Positions 1 through 8,104 of a DNA stretch of 64,000 nt are shown here, piece after piece. The position numbers and the translations under genes are program-made. Origin of the DNA: JANQTF01 sp041741415 (lineage in GTDB: Bacteria > Bacteroidota > Bacteroidia > J057); contig JBGSKC010000054.1 of the NCBI GenBank assembly GCA_041741415.1, forward strand, positions 1 to 64,000. Reading direction: 5' to 3'. The notes under the pieces are model-generated. The model worked only from the letters and a program-made list of their open reading frames with translations, was not told the origin of the DNA and did no database searches. The stretch's first letter is position 1; each line of letters opens with the position of its first letter.

Positions 1-91
1 TTTCAGGAAGAGGGTAGCGCACCTGCGAGGCGTTGCGGGGATCTGTCATCTGGCCAAAGTAGCTCGAAATCGACTCCAATGGGCTGTTCAT
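1..91 (-). CDS. ISAs1-family transposase, N-terminal fragment
   Basis: Only the first 30 codons are inside the window. They read MNSPLESISSYFGQMTDPRN and then ASQVRYPLPE. The pattern of a short helix followed by (Q/E)-x-x-DPR and a basic stretch ending in P-L is the start of the DDE_Tnp_1-associated domain of ISAs1 (H-repeat) transposases. These enzymes cut and rejoin DNA for transposition. The start ATG at 91-89 is the only plausible one, with a non-coding stretch behind it. The rest of the gene lies to the left. The family call rests on this short stretch alone; another DDE family with the same N-terminal domain cannot be excluded. Confidence 0.7.
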   Translation of the reverse strand, partial: MNSPLESISSYFGQMTDPRNASQVRYPLPE

Positions 92-148
92 CTTCTTTTT
101 TCAAAAAGATATTCCATTTTTTTGGAGATGCGTTAGCCCTAAGGGGGG
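1..148 (-). mobile_element. End of an ISAs1-type insertion sequence (runs off the left edge)
   Basis: The minus strand carries the first codons of a transposase (ATG at 91), followed upstream by a short non-coding terminus. The right boundary is inferred: homology of the adjacent barrel-type gene to its intact paralogue starts abruptly at about 143-155, just beyond an in-frame stop at 140-142, so the element probably ends near 140-150. The other end lies outside the window, so terminal inverted repeats and target duplication cannot be checked. Confidence 0.65.
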
Positions 149-694
149 CTGCTTGCTAGAATCCCAATTCTTTTCCGAAATGAGTTTTCCTTAGAAATGG
201 GGGTGGGGTATAGTTGGGAGGCGAATCATTTTTCCAGGCCATATGACAAGGTTGCCTTTATTGATCCGCTCATAACTCCTGTTGTTACAGCAGAGATAGT
301 ACGACTAGGTGCGTATTTCGTCCATTCTGTTTCCGGGTCCATTTCATTGTCACACAGGATTGTTTCTGTCGGGCAAAAAGGCATGTTATTTGTTATTGTT
401 GATGTATTTGGCAATGCCCACTTCTTGAAGTCGATGAGGCTTTACACTTCTAAAGACGACCTGAAAGGACCATGGTCACACGCATGGAAAGTAGCCCCCT
501 ACTCCCTGGAAATCAACCCTGGCCTGGGATACGACAAAGGAAAGTATCGTGTCACCCTCAGCTACCGGGCCTGGCAGATAAAGCAGGTGGACCCGGTGTT
601 GTTCTCACCCCGCCTGTACCATAACCTGCCAGAGGGCGAGTATGAGCGATATAACCCTTTCAAACTATGGGTGACGGTGAGCCGGGATTTATGA
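149..694 (+). pseudogene. 5'-truncated outer-membrane-type protein, cut by the insertion sequence
   Basis: From the ATG at 197 a 165-residue frame can be read, but similarity to the intact protein at 49061-49885 continues upstream of that ATG in the same frame (ARIPILFRNEFSLEMG here against ARSLIYRADFQLDLG there) until about position 150, where the IS end begins. The signal peptide and first third are missing. The conserved tail is recognisable in both: a YS(L/F)E(I/V)NPGLG stretch, alternating strands SYRAxxxxQxDPV, and HNPFKLW or YNPFKLW followed by VTVSRDL at the C-terminus. The pattern suggests an outer-membrane or surface beta protein of unknown function. Without a signal peptide the remaining frame is very probably non-functional. 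A 62-nt hairpin repeat follows the stop, as it does after the intact paralogue. Confidence 0.7.
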
Positions 695-721
695 GGTGAT
701 TTTGAGACGTTAAGAGGCGGA

Positions 722-783
722 ATATTGAGAGGCGAGACTGGAGAATTTCTTTGATTCTGGTCTCGCCTCCCGCTACTCAATAT
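722..783. repeat. 62-nt hairpin repeat, copy A
   Basis: An interrupted palindrome with outer arms ATATTGAG / CTCAATAT and inner arms GGCGAGAC / GTCTCGCC around a loop containing CTTTGATT. Two other copies of exactly the same length lie at 48661-48722 and 49887-49948. The outer arm of this copy is perfectly complementary and differs from the other copies by one A-T for G-C exchange. It lies 28 nt after the stop of the truncated barrel gene. Confidence 0.85.
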
Positions 784-1014
784 CCCGCTTCTAAGTTCCA
801 TGACACACCCCTCAATCCCCTCTCAAGAGGGGACTTTTGGAGCCCAGGCTACCGACACCAATCACTTTGCCCTCCTGCGGAGGGGCCAGAGGTGGGTTTC
901 TGGAAACTGGCGAAGCCCTCCGGTCCCGGCTCCCGGCTCCAATTCCCACAAAACCCTTGTCAGGGTCGAAGCCAAACCCTGACAAGGATTGTTCCGGTCT
1001 CGCGTCTCAACATC
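784..1014. other. Intergenic stretch of short palindromes
   Basis: No gene is supported here. The stretch holds a CCCCTCT/AGAGGGG hairpin at 817-832, the 12-bp inverted repeat at 955-987, and at about 990-1018 a degenerate half-copy of the right arm of the 62-nt repeat (CCGGTCTCGCGTCTCAAC). Long frames read through it, but they are antisense to nhaC and have no protein-like composition. Confidence 0.6.
955..987 (-). terminator. Hairpin downstream of nhaC, likely terminator
   Basis: Arms CCTTGTCAGGGT (955-966) and ACCCTGACAAGG (976-987) are perfectly complementary over 12 bp with a 9-nt loop. Read on the minus strand the hairpin lies 27 nt after the nhaC stop and is followed by GTTTTG, a weak U tract. 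It could equally be an intergenic palindromic repeat. Confidence 0.5.
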
Positions 1015-3015
1015 TCACGTCTCACTCTCCTGCTTCCCAATCTCAACCCGTTTCCCAAACCGCGCGATGACCAGCGCCAGAAACACGACCCCGAGCAGCA
1101 TACCCGCCCAGGCAGGGAGGCCCAGAGAAGTTGGCAGCACTCCCAGCAGCAACGACACCCCGCCCACTACAAGGGCATAAGGAATCTGGGTGCGGACGTG
1201 GTCCAGGTGGTCGCAATTCGAGGCCAGGGAGCTGAGAATGGTGGTGTCGGAAATCGGGGAAATGTGGTCGCCAACAACGGAGCCTGCCAGCACACTGGCA
1301 ATCACATTGTGCAGAATCGGAAGAATATCATCCACCGGCCAGCCCGTCTGGAGTCCTGCCTCCCACACCAGCGGAATCATGATGGGAAACATGATGGCCA
1401 TGGTGCTCCAGGAAGAACCCGTGGAAAAAGAAATCAGGGCGCTGAGCACAAAAGCGAGGGCAGGCAGCCACACCGGAGAGATCTGGGAGCCGAGCAGCTC
1501 GGTGAGAAAACCGGCAGTGTGCATGTCTTTCGTTACCCCGCCGAGGGCCCATGCCAGGGCCAGGATCACCAGGGCACCCATCATGGCCCGGAAGCCGCTC
1601 ATCATGCTTTCCATGGAAGCCTTGAGGCTCAGTCGCTTACTGGCGATGCTCAGCACGATGGCCACCGAAAGGGCGGAAATAGAGGCCCAGAGCAAGGCGG
1701 CATACGAATCAGCTCCGCCGATTGTCTCCGACAATTTTTTTACCAACCCCAGCTCTTCATTCGCCCAAACCTCCGCCTGGTACCCCGTGTGAAACAACCC
1801 CCAGATCACCCCGCCAACGAGGGTCAGCACGGGGATCACGGCATAGCGTGCTTTGGGTTTGACGCCTTCGGCGGGGGCGAACTCATCCAGATGGGCGTCG
1901 GTGGCTTTCCCCTGCAGCCTGCTCACCCGTCCTGTTGTTCTGGCCCGCCGCTCCGCCTTGAGCATGGGGCCAAAGTCGCGCCCGGTGAGAATGAGCCCTA
2001 GGATAAACAGCAGGGTGAGAATGGGGTAAAAGGAATAGGGCAGCGAGGAGAGAAAGAGCAGGTAGGGAGACTGATCGGCAGGGAAGCCCCGCAGCTGGGA
2101 AATGCCGTCGGAGATATAGCCCAATTCAGCTCCGATCCAGGTAGTCACGAAGGCGAGGGCAGCCACCGGCGCAGCGGTGGAGTCCACGAGGTAGCTCAGT
2201 TTTTCTCGGGAAATGCGCAGCCTGTCGGTCACGGGCCGCATGGTGTTGCCTACAACGAGGGAATTGGCGTAGTCGTCAAAAAAAATGGCCATGCCCATCA
2301 GGTAGGTGGCCAGCTGGCCGGAGCGGGCGTCTTTGGCGAGCCTTGCCAGGCGGTTCACCACGCCCTGCATCCCGCCATTTCGCGATATCACGGCCACCAT
2401 GGCGCCGATCAGGAGGGAAAAAACAAGGATCGAAACATGGGATTTATCCGCCACTGCCTCCACCACATAATGCTCCAGGCTGCGCAGGAAGCCGGTAAAA
2501 ATGCCCGACAGGCTTCCGCTTTCGCCAACAGCCAGGGTGGCAGCGCCGACAAACACCCCCAGAAACAGCGAGATATACACCTCCTTCAGCACGAGGGCCA
2601 GGACAATGGCGATGAGCGGCGGCAGCAACGACATCCAGAGCGGGAAGGCCACCGAGCGCAGCTCCACCATGGTTTCGTAGGTGTGAATGCGCACGGGCAC
2701 TTCACCGGTTCCCGGCTCCACCACGTAGGGAATTTCCCCTTTGCCTTTGTTGACAACAACCGAGTAAGTCTGGCTGCCGACCTTCACGGGAAGCTCCACG
2801 ATTGACCAGAGGGCCGAATCCAGCTCCAGCCGAATCGTGGCGGTGTCGCCGGTGCGCACTACCCGGGAGGGAATGAGCTTGACCGTGCTGTCAGAAAAAT
2901 CGTAGTCCACCTGCGGTGCCGGGGGCGGCAGGAGCGGATCGGGTTCTGAAGTTTGGGCAAAAGCGGCAGAAAAAAGAAGGAAACCGAGGCTCAAAAGCAG
3001 CAGCCGGGAGTACAT
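1015..3015 (-). CDS. nhaC: NhaC-family Na+/H+ antiporter with an N-terminal exported domain
   Basis: Predicted to exchange Na+ for H+ across the inner membrane. The last ~530 residues form a multi-helix membrane protein with NhaC-like segments (IFFDDYANSLVVGNTMRP, FSTGSSWSTMAIMFP, GDHISPISDTTILSSLAS). Ahead of this sits a signal peptide (MYSRLLLLSLGFLLFSAAFAQ) and about 100 residues that look like an extracytoplasmic beta domain, an extension beyond the usual ~450-500 residue family length. I chose ATG 3015 because the signal peptide starts there; an in-frame ATG at 3063 would put 16 polar residues in front of it. The gene stands alone, with a hairpin downstream and a divergent neighbour. The family is fairly secure; the ion used and the role of the extra domain are not visible from sequence. 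Confidence 0.88.
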   Translation of the reverse strand: MYSRLLLLSLGFLLFSAAFAQTSEPDPLLPPPAPQVDYDFSDSTVKLIPSRVVRTGDTATIRLELDSALWSIVELPVKVGSQTYSVVVNKGKGEIPYVVEPGTGEVPVRIHTYETMVELRSVAFPLWMSLLPPLIAIVLALVLKEVYISLFLGVFVGAATLAVGESGSLSGIFTGFLRSLEHYVVEAVADKSHVSILVFSLLIGAMVAVISRNGGMQGVVNRLARLAKDARSGQLATYLMGMAIFFDDYANSLVVGNTMRPVTDRLRISREKLSYLVDSTAAPVAALAFVTTWIGAELGYISDGISQLRGFPADQSPYLLFLSSLPYSFYPILTLLFILGLILTGRDFGPMLKAERRARTTGRVSRLQGKATDAHLDEFAPAEGVKPKARYAVIPVLTLVGGVIWGLFHTGYQAEVWANEELGLVKKLSETIGGADSYAALLWASISALSVAIVLSIASKRLSLKASMESMMSGFRAMMGALVILALAWALGGVTKDMHTAGFLTELLGSQISPVWLPALAFVLSALISFSTGSSWSTMAIMFPIMIPLVWEAGLQTGWPVDDILPILHNVIASVLAGSVVGDHISPISDTTILSSLASNCDHLDHVRTQIPYALVVGGVSLLLGVLPTSLGLPAWAGMLLGVVFLALVIARFGKRVEIGKQESET

Positions 3016-3269
3016 GGGCAGGTGGGTTATTGTTGGCAAGGGGCTAATATGGGAAAAACGCATGAAAAATCAGGCTGGCCTGAAACACATTTTTCAGCGC
3101 AACCATAGCCAGTTTTGAGGAGAAACGCCGTAACTTCCTTGTTGAACGATGGGAGCCCTGAAGGGAAGCAGGAGGTAGCCGCCGGTGAGCCGGAATAACC
3201 GCAGAACAAAGGCCCGCGTATTTGCTTCTCTCCCTACGATGTTCGGTTTTACAGCCCTATTTCTTCGCT

Positions 3270-4433
3270 ATGCATCTTCGTCTTTTTGCTGTCGGGTTAG
3301 CGTATTTGCTTTGGTTGCCGGTCTCTGCACAACCTGTTGACACCAGTTATCTGTTTCAGCACGCCAAACCCCTGAGCCTCAGTCAACAGGAAGATCCTGC
3401 TTTTGCCATGCTCGACACGGTGGTGCCAGCCTACCGCTTTTTTTTCACCGCCGAGCAGCACTGGAGGTCCATCAACACACAGATCCAGTTCCGGTTCCTG
3501 CGCTACCTCCATCAGAATGCCGGTGTTCGCCACCTTATCGTGGAAGGCGGCTTCAGCTATGGTTTTTTGCTCAATGAATACCTCCGCAGCGGCGACGAAC
3601 GGCTCCTGCAAAAAATCATGAAAGATGTTCCCATCTGCCCCGATGATCAGATGGAGCTCTATCGCAATATTTATGACTACAACCAGCACCTCGACCCCGC
3701 CGATAAAATCCAGGTGACGGGCATCGACCTTGAGCATTCGCCCGAGCTTTCGCTCCACACCCTCTACAAAATGTTGCCCGACGAAACCCCGCCCAGAAAA
3801 ATCCAAAAGCACATCGACCGCCTGCGCGAGCTGCATGAATCACCCTATTTCGACCCCAAAGAGGTAAAGTCGTTTTTCCGAAAACTGGCCACCGACATGG
3901 AAAAAAATAGCCAGCACTACGTGAAATACTGGGAAGAAGATTTTCCGCTCTTCTCCATGATTGTCGAAAATACCCTGCAAGGCTTTCAGTTTACCTGGCT
4001 CAGGTCCAGCCTTTTCCAGAGCAGCTGGCAGGAGCGGGAAGCCCGGATGTACCGCAACTTCCTGATCGTGGAACCCGACCTCAAGCCCGGAAATTACTAC
4101 GCTCAGTTTGGTGCGCTTCACACCGACATCGCCCGCTCGCAGATCTGGGATTTTCCCAGCCTCGCCAACCGCCTCAATTTCCTGCCCAACTCTCCCGTCA
4201 ACGGCGAGGTGCTCACCATTTCGCGCTATGTCCGGCAAATGACCAACAACTACGAGCGCCTTGGCGAGTCTGAGCTGTTGCACACCGCAGTGGCCTCGCT
4301 CGAAGAGCGCTTCGAAGATTCCATCGTCCTGCTCAGCCTCATCGGCAACAATTCGCCCTTCCGGGAAATGTCCCGCACCTTTCAGTTCATGATGCTGATT
4401 GACGAAGATCTGGAGCAGGTGAGCTGCGAATAA
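3270..4433 (+). CDS. Secreted protein, erythromycin-esterase/ChaN-like
   Basis: A 387-residue protein with a clear signal peptide (MHLRLFAVGLAYLLWLPVSAQ), so probably periplasmic. The segment FTAEQHWRSINTQIQFRFLR, followed by LIVEGGFSYGFLLNEYL, resembles the 'E-x-H ... R-x-L-x-x-L ... E-G ... N-x-Y' arrangement at the start of erythromycin-esterase-like and ChaN/Tiki-like hydrolases, and GIDLEHSPEL and GALHTD could be the later active-site loops. Substrate is unknown; there is no reason from context to think of macrolides. ATG 3270 is preferred over the upstream TTG at 3222 because it starts the signal peptide directly. Followed 86 nt later by the co-directional oxidoreductase gene. Confidence 0.6.
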   Translation: MHLRLFAVGLAYLLWLPVSAQPVDTSYLFQHAKPLSLSQQEDPAFAMLDTVVPAYRFFFTAEQHWRSINTQIQFRFLRYLHQNAGVRHLIVEGGFSYGFLLNEYLRSGDERLLQKIMKDVPICPDDQMELYRNIYDYNQHLDPADKIQVTGIDLEHSPELSLHTLYKMLPDETPPRKIQKHIDRLRELHESPYFDPKEVKSFFRKLATDMEKNSQHYVKYWEEDFPLFSMIVENTLQGFQFTWLRSSLFQSSWQEREARMYRNFLIVEPDLKPGNYYAQFGALHTDIARSQIWDFPSLANRLNFLPNSPVNGEVLTISRYVRQMTNNYERLGESELLHTAVASLEERFEDSIVLLSLIGNNSPFREMSRTFQFMMLIDEDLEQVSCE

Positions 4434-4519
4434 GGCCGGATTTATCTTAGATGGCTTATCACACCGGGCAGCCTGCCTGAAGCCCTTTTGCCGAAACAAC
4501 TACTACTTACTCTCTCAAC

Positions 4520-5689
4520 ATGGACCGTCGCACTTTCCTCCACCAGGCCGGCGCAGTGGGTGCCCTGGCCGCAGTTGGGTTGCCCGCTGCCATGGCAGCC
4601 CAGACCCCCGTCAATATTGCCCCGGCTAACAAAATCCGCGTCGGAATCATTGGGTGCGGCTCTGTTTCCACTCAGTATTTGCCGCATCTGTCGCGCTCTC
4701 CCTATGTAGAACTGGTGAGCACCTGCGACCGGATCTTTGACCGGGCGAAGGCAGCCGCCGCTCAGTATGGCATTGCTCATGCCTACCCAAATATTCAGGA
4801 GATGCTGGCCGGGGAGCCGTTTGATCTCATGGTCAACCTCACCGACATGCAGGAGCATGGCCACCTCAACCGCTCCGCCATCGAAGCTGGCCGCTATGTC
4901 TGGTCCGAAAAGCCCATGGCGAATACCTATGCTGAGGCCTGGAACCTCCTTCAGCTGGCGCAACAAAAAGGTACCCGAATCTGGGACGCGCCTGCCGTTG
5001 TCACAAGCCCGCAGTTTGCCTTCATGTCCAAAGCCCTTCAGGCCGGAAAAATCGGCAGGGTGGCGGCCGCACATGCCACCTATGGCCACCTCGGGCCCGA
5101 CTGGTCGGCATTTTTCTACGAAGACAAAGGAGGCAGCATCCCAGATCTGGGCGTGTATAACCTCGTGACCCTCACCGGCCTCCTCGGCCCCGCCAGATCG
5201 GTTGTGGCCATGACAAGCATCGTGACCCCGCTGAGAAAGGTGAATGACAAAGGGGAAATCAGGGTGGAGGCAGAAGACAATGCCATGATCCTGCTCGACC
5301 ACGGAAACGGGGTGCTGTCGCACATTCAGAGCGGCTTCAATTATTTTGATCCCCACGGCCATGAAGGCGGCGGCCAGAAAGCTTCGATCTCCATCGTCGG
5401 CACAGGCGGAGCCATGGAGCTCATCGGCTACGACTGGGCACCGGGCGGGGTGAACGTGGCGACCATGGACCAGCCCGAGTTCCAGCGAATGGAAGCGGAC
5501 ACAAAAGGCTACGTCTGGCAGCAGGGCGCCACCTACCTCTGCGAATGCCTCGCTACCGGGAAAGAACCGATCATCACGGCCGAGCACTCCCTGCACATTG
5601 TGGAAGTCATCGAAGCGGCCCGCGAATCACAGGAAACAGGGCGGAGAATTTCGCTTACCTCCACCTTTCGCTGGCCGGTTGTGAGCTAA
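4520..5689 (+). CDS. Gfo/Idh/MocA-family oxidoreductase with Tat signal
   Basis: NAD(P)-dependent dehydrogenase-like protein of 389 residues. The N-terminus MDRRTFLHQAGAVGALAAVG is a twin-arginine signal, so the folded enzyme is likely exported. The Rossmann motif is VGIIGCGSVSTQYLP (about residues 40-54) and the family's conserved Lys is in SEKPMANTYAEA (about residue 134). The second half matches the usual alpha/beta substrate domain. Such exported members act on sugars or polyols in Bacteroidota, but the substrate here cannot be told. The start is the only ATG giving the Tat signal. The gene converges with the HEAT-like gene downstream, 27 nt apart. Confidence 0.88.
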   Translation: MDRRTFLHQAGAVGALAAVGLPAAMAAQTPVNIAPANKIRVGIIGCGSVSTQYLPHLSRSPYVELVSTCDRIFDRAKAAAAQYGIAHAYPNIQEMLAGEPFDLMVNLTDMQEHGHLNRSAIEAGRYVWSEKPMANTYAEAWNLLQLAQQKGTRIWDAPAVVTSPQFAFMSKALQAGKIGRVAAAHATYGHLGPDWSAFFYEDKGGSIPDLGVYNLVTLTGLLGPARSVVAMTSIVTPLRKVNDKGEIRVEAEDNAMILLDHGNGVLSHIQSGFNYFDPHGHEGGGQKASISIVGTGGAMELIGYDWAPGGVNVATMDQPEFQRMEADTKGYVWQQGATYLCECLATGKEPIITAEHSLHIVEVIEAARESQETGRRISLTSTFRWPVVS

Positions 5690-5716
5690 TGCGGGAATGG
5701 CGAATGAACGATGCGC

Positions 5717-6280
5717 TCAGAACCATTCAGGTGCCTGGGTTTGCTTTGGCTTTCTGCCTTCAAGCAGCCTGATGGCATCGCGGGCCCGCACCCGGAAGGC
5801 CGGGCCGGACTCAGGCTCGTGCGCCCGGAGGATGAGCAGCAGCTCGCGGGAAAGCTCAGGGTAAGGCTGCACAAGGCCTGCAAGTACCGTGATGGCGAAA
5901 GCGCGGACGGCTATCGGCACAGCAGGGTTTCCGACGTAGCCGAAGCACAGCTCCATCAGGTCCATTCGGAGGCTTTCCGGAACCGGAATAAACTGAAACA
6001 GGCGAAGCACATTCCGCGGTTTGGCGGGGTGAACGGGTTCATGCAATTCTGCCACCAGGCGGGGGAAATAGCCCTCCAGCAAACCAGCCTGCTGTTTGCC
6101 AAGCCTCCCTACCACAGCTGCTGCACGATAGCTGATGCCATCATTTGACCGGAAATACAGGTTCATCAGTGCCTCCATTCGCAGCGGGTCCACCCCCACC
6201 CAGGCGGCAAGCTCGTCCATCTGGGCCTTGCTGTATGGCCCTGTTAGCTTGGTTTGGAGCGATTCTTCCCACTCGTTCAT
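5717..6280 (-). CDS. Hypothetical protein, HEAT-repeat-like helices
   Basis: I do not recognise a named family. The 187 residues are mostly amphipathic helices in pairs (for example AAAVVGRLGKQQAGLLEGYF and AVRAFAITVLAGLVQPYPEL), an arrangement typical of HEAT-type solenoids. No signal peptide and no catalytic motif are visible, so it is probably cytoplasmic and binds a protein partner. It starts 10 nt after the stop of the secreted-protein gene 6291-7550 and reads the same way, so the two are probably one transcript. Confidence 0.65.
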   Translation of the reverse strand: MNEWEESLQTKLTGPYSKAQMDELAAWVGVDPLRMEALMNLYFRSNDGISYRAAAVVGRLGKQQAGLLEGYFPRLVAELHEPVHPAKPRNVLRLFQFIPVPESLRMDLMELCFGYVGNPAVPIAVRAFAITVLAGLVQPYPELSRELLLILRAHEPESGPAFRVRARDAIRLLEGRKPKQTQAPEWF

Positions 6281-6290
6281 GTGGCGAATG

Positions 6291-7550
6291 TTACCAGATC
6301 TCGACCCTGCCCTGCCTGTCGCGGCTCAGCATCCTGCGCTGGCCATTCCAAAGAAACGGAAAAGTCTGGTTGTCTGACCTCAGGGAAGAAAAAACCAATG
6401 GATACGTTTGCTGATCTTCCCCCTCAGCCAGTTTTACCTGGAAGGACAAATAGGCCATTCGGTAGGCCTCATCCACCACCATTCCGGTGGTGCCATAGGT
6501 GGGGAGCTGCTCCAGGCTGCCCGCCTGAATCAGCCAGCCCTGCTCCTGTGGCAGGCAGGCAAGCCCGGTGAGCGGGTTTCGGGACAGCTCCGCAAAAAAT
6601 GCGTCGCGGTCCTGCTGAAACTGAGGTGTCTGGCCCGGCTGGGCCACATGGGCCTGGTATTGGCTTGCCGACCAGCCCGGTGCCATCATTTCCTCTATCA
6701 CGCCTTGCTGGGGCGTGACCCGCAAAGACAGAATGGGGGCGTGGACCTGGGCATCGAAACGGACCATCTGGATCTGCAGCGCCGCTTCCCCCCAGCTAAC
6801 ATGAGCGAGATAAGCACCCAGGCAGAGGCTGTTGGCATGACCCGCAGGGGCCTCCCCCCAACTGAAACGATGCTCTGTCATCACGGAGCTAAGCAGATCC
6901 AGCTCCAGCATTTCGGTGGAGCCTCCTTCATCCAGAGTAAACACCAGGCGATCGCCAAACCGGTACCACTTGGCCTGCGGGTGACTGGTGCTCAGGTCAA
7001 ATGCTTCATCCCCCATTTTTTGAAAAGAACCTCCCGCTCTCGATACAAACTGGGGAAAGGAAATGGGAAACGATTCGGAGAACACCTGCCTTCCTTCACG
7101 GAATTTCACCAGTCTGATTTCATTGTCCCAGGCCGACATGCGCAGCAGGTGCATGGTGCCATTGAACGAGAAAGAACCGTTAAAACTGAGGTTGCCATAA
7201 CCTTCGATGCGCAGAACGGAAGGCTCCCCCACCATGGGCACCGGCACAGTAATGAGGCTGCCCTGGCTTTGGTAATAGAGGTGCCAGCCGGTTTCTTCCT
7301 CGGATAGTCCCAGAAACCGGGCATTGGGAGCGAGACCAAGGCTGGCAACCGTTTTTTCATACCGAATCCGCATGCCGGGGTCGAAAACGAGAATTTCCAC
7401 GGCATTGGCGTGGATGAAAGCCACGGTGAGGTGATCTGCGAATGGCAGCACTTCGGTGTGGACGGGCGTTCCGGGAAGCGCAGAATGGAATGGCTGCGAG
7501 AACCCTGCGGTTGCCAGGAGGCTCAGCAGAGCGGCAAAGAGACCTTTCAT
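6291..7550 (-). CDS. Secreted hypothetical protein
   Basis: A 419-residue protein with a signal peptide (MKGLFAALLSLLATAGFSQ). The body is rich in short alternating strands (GYGNLSFNGSFSFNGTMHLL, WYRFGDRLVFTLDEGG), which would fit a beta-propeller or similar all-beta fold, but no repeat is regular enough to name. No enzyme motif found. ATG 7550 is preferred over ATG 7556, two codons upstream, with little consequence. It lies between the PspA pair and the HEAT-like gene, all on the minus strand; the hairpin at 7611-7641 may separate it from the PspA pair. Confidence 0.7.
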   Translation of the reverse strand: MKGLFAALLSLLATAGFSQPFHSALPGTPVHTEVLPFADHLTVAFIHANAVEILVFDPGMRIRYEKTVASLGLAPNARFLGLSEEETGWHLYYQSQGSLITVPVPMVGEPSVLRIEGYGNLSFNGSFSFNGTMHLLRMSAWDNEIRLVKFREGRQVFSESFPISFPQFVSRAGGSFQKMGDEAFDLSTSHPQAKWYRFGDRLVFTLDEGGSTEMLELDLLSSVMTEHRFSWGEAPAGHANSLCLGAYLAHVSWGEAALQIQMVRFDAQVHAPILSLRVTPQQGVIEEMMAPGWSASQYQAHVAQPGQTPQFQQDRDAFFAELSRNPLTGLACLPQEQGWLIQAGSLEQLPTYGTTGMVVDEAYRMAYLSFQVKLAEGEDQQTYPLVFSSLRSDNQTFPFLWNGQRRMLSRDRQGRVEIW

Positions 7551-7610
7551 GTGCATGTCGTGAGATCAGTAGGAAGACAGGAACAACCTGTCAACCCATT
7601 GAGAACGAAC

Positions 7611-7641
7611 AACCCCCCGGTGATTGACACAGCGGGGGGTT
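7611..7641 (-). terminator. Hairpin between the PspA pair and the next gene
   Basis: Arms AACCCCCC (7611-7618) and GGGGGGTT (7634-7641), extended by one G-C pair, form a strong stem eight nt after the stop of the gene at 7650-8099 on the minus strand. There is no U run on either side, so termination is only a suggestion. Confidence 0.4.
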
Positions 7642-7649
7642 GAGGGGAG

Positions 7650-8099
7650 TTAAAAATCACCTAATTTTTTGGTGGGAGGCTCTGGCGGCGCTTCCGGAGC
7701 GGCATCATCAGCCTGGTCGGGAGGAGCTGATTCAGGAGCGGGAGCAGGCTCTTCGGGGAGCAGGCCCATCTGCCTTTTCATTTGCTCCACGAGCATGGCG
7801 GCGGAGAGCTTTTGCTGCTCGGCCTCCATGGCCTGCTGCTGGAGCAGGTTGGGACCAGCTTCGTCGGCGAGGTCAAAGCTCATTTCCAGCTTGGCTTCGG
7901 CCATGGCGCTCTCCCGGTTGAGCAGCTCAACCCAGGCATCAGTTTCTTCCATGTTGAGGGCCGAGGTGAGATCCGTGATGGCCCTGGACATGGTTTGCGA
8001 CTGCCTCAACTCCTTGGCTTTATCGAGGAATTGCTTCCTGAGGAGGAGGTCCTGCTTGAATTGCTCTTTGAGTTTCTGGCGTTTTTCCTCTCCGGTCAT
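7650..8099 (-). CDS. Half-length PspA-like coiled-coil protein
   Basis: A 149-residue, highly charged helical protein followed by a Pro/Ala-rich linker (PEEPAPAPESAPPDQ) and a short end (KKLGDF). It aligns by eye to the second half of the PspA protein encoded just upstream: DAWVELLNRESAMAEAKLEM against DATHQEMLDRINEQTAKNEA/RMEL, and KLSAAMLVEQMKRQMGL against KLRAAELVKQFKVEMGL. It lacks the N-terminal amphipathic helix with which PspA binds membranes. The start codon lies 5 nt after the pspA stop, so the two are translated from one message. It probably joins or caps PspA assemblies; that is inference. It has no signal peptide. Confidence 0.75.
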   Translation of the reverse strand: MTGEEKRQKLKEQFKQDLLLRKQFLDKAKELRQSQTMSRAITDLTSALNMEETDAWVELLNRESAMAEAKLEMSFDLADEAGPNLLQQQAMEAEQQKLSAAMLVEQMKRQMGLLPEEPAPAPESAPPDQADDAAPEAPPEPPTKKLGDF

Positions 8100-8104
8100 G
8101 GCAT

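Noticed and set aside
751..2001. A 416-residue plus-strand frame
   Set aside because: It is antisense to nhaC and its translation is rich in His, Gln, Gly and Arg without any domain, as expected for a shadow in GC-rich DNA.
3270..4433. Macrolide resistance gene
   Set aside because: The similarity to erythromycin esterases is only at the fold-pattern level and the protein is exported; no resistance context is present.
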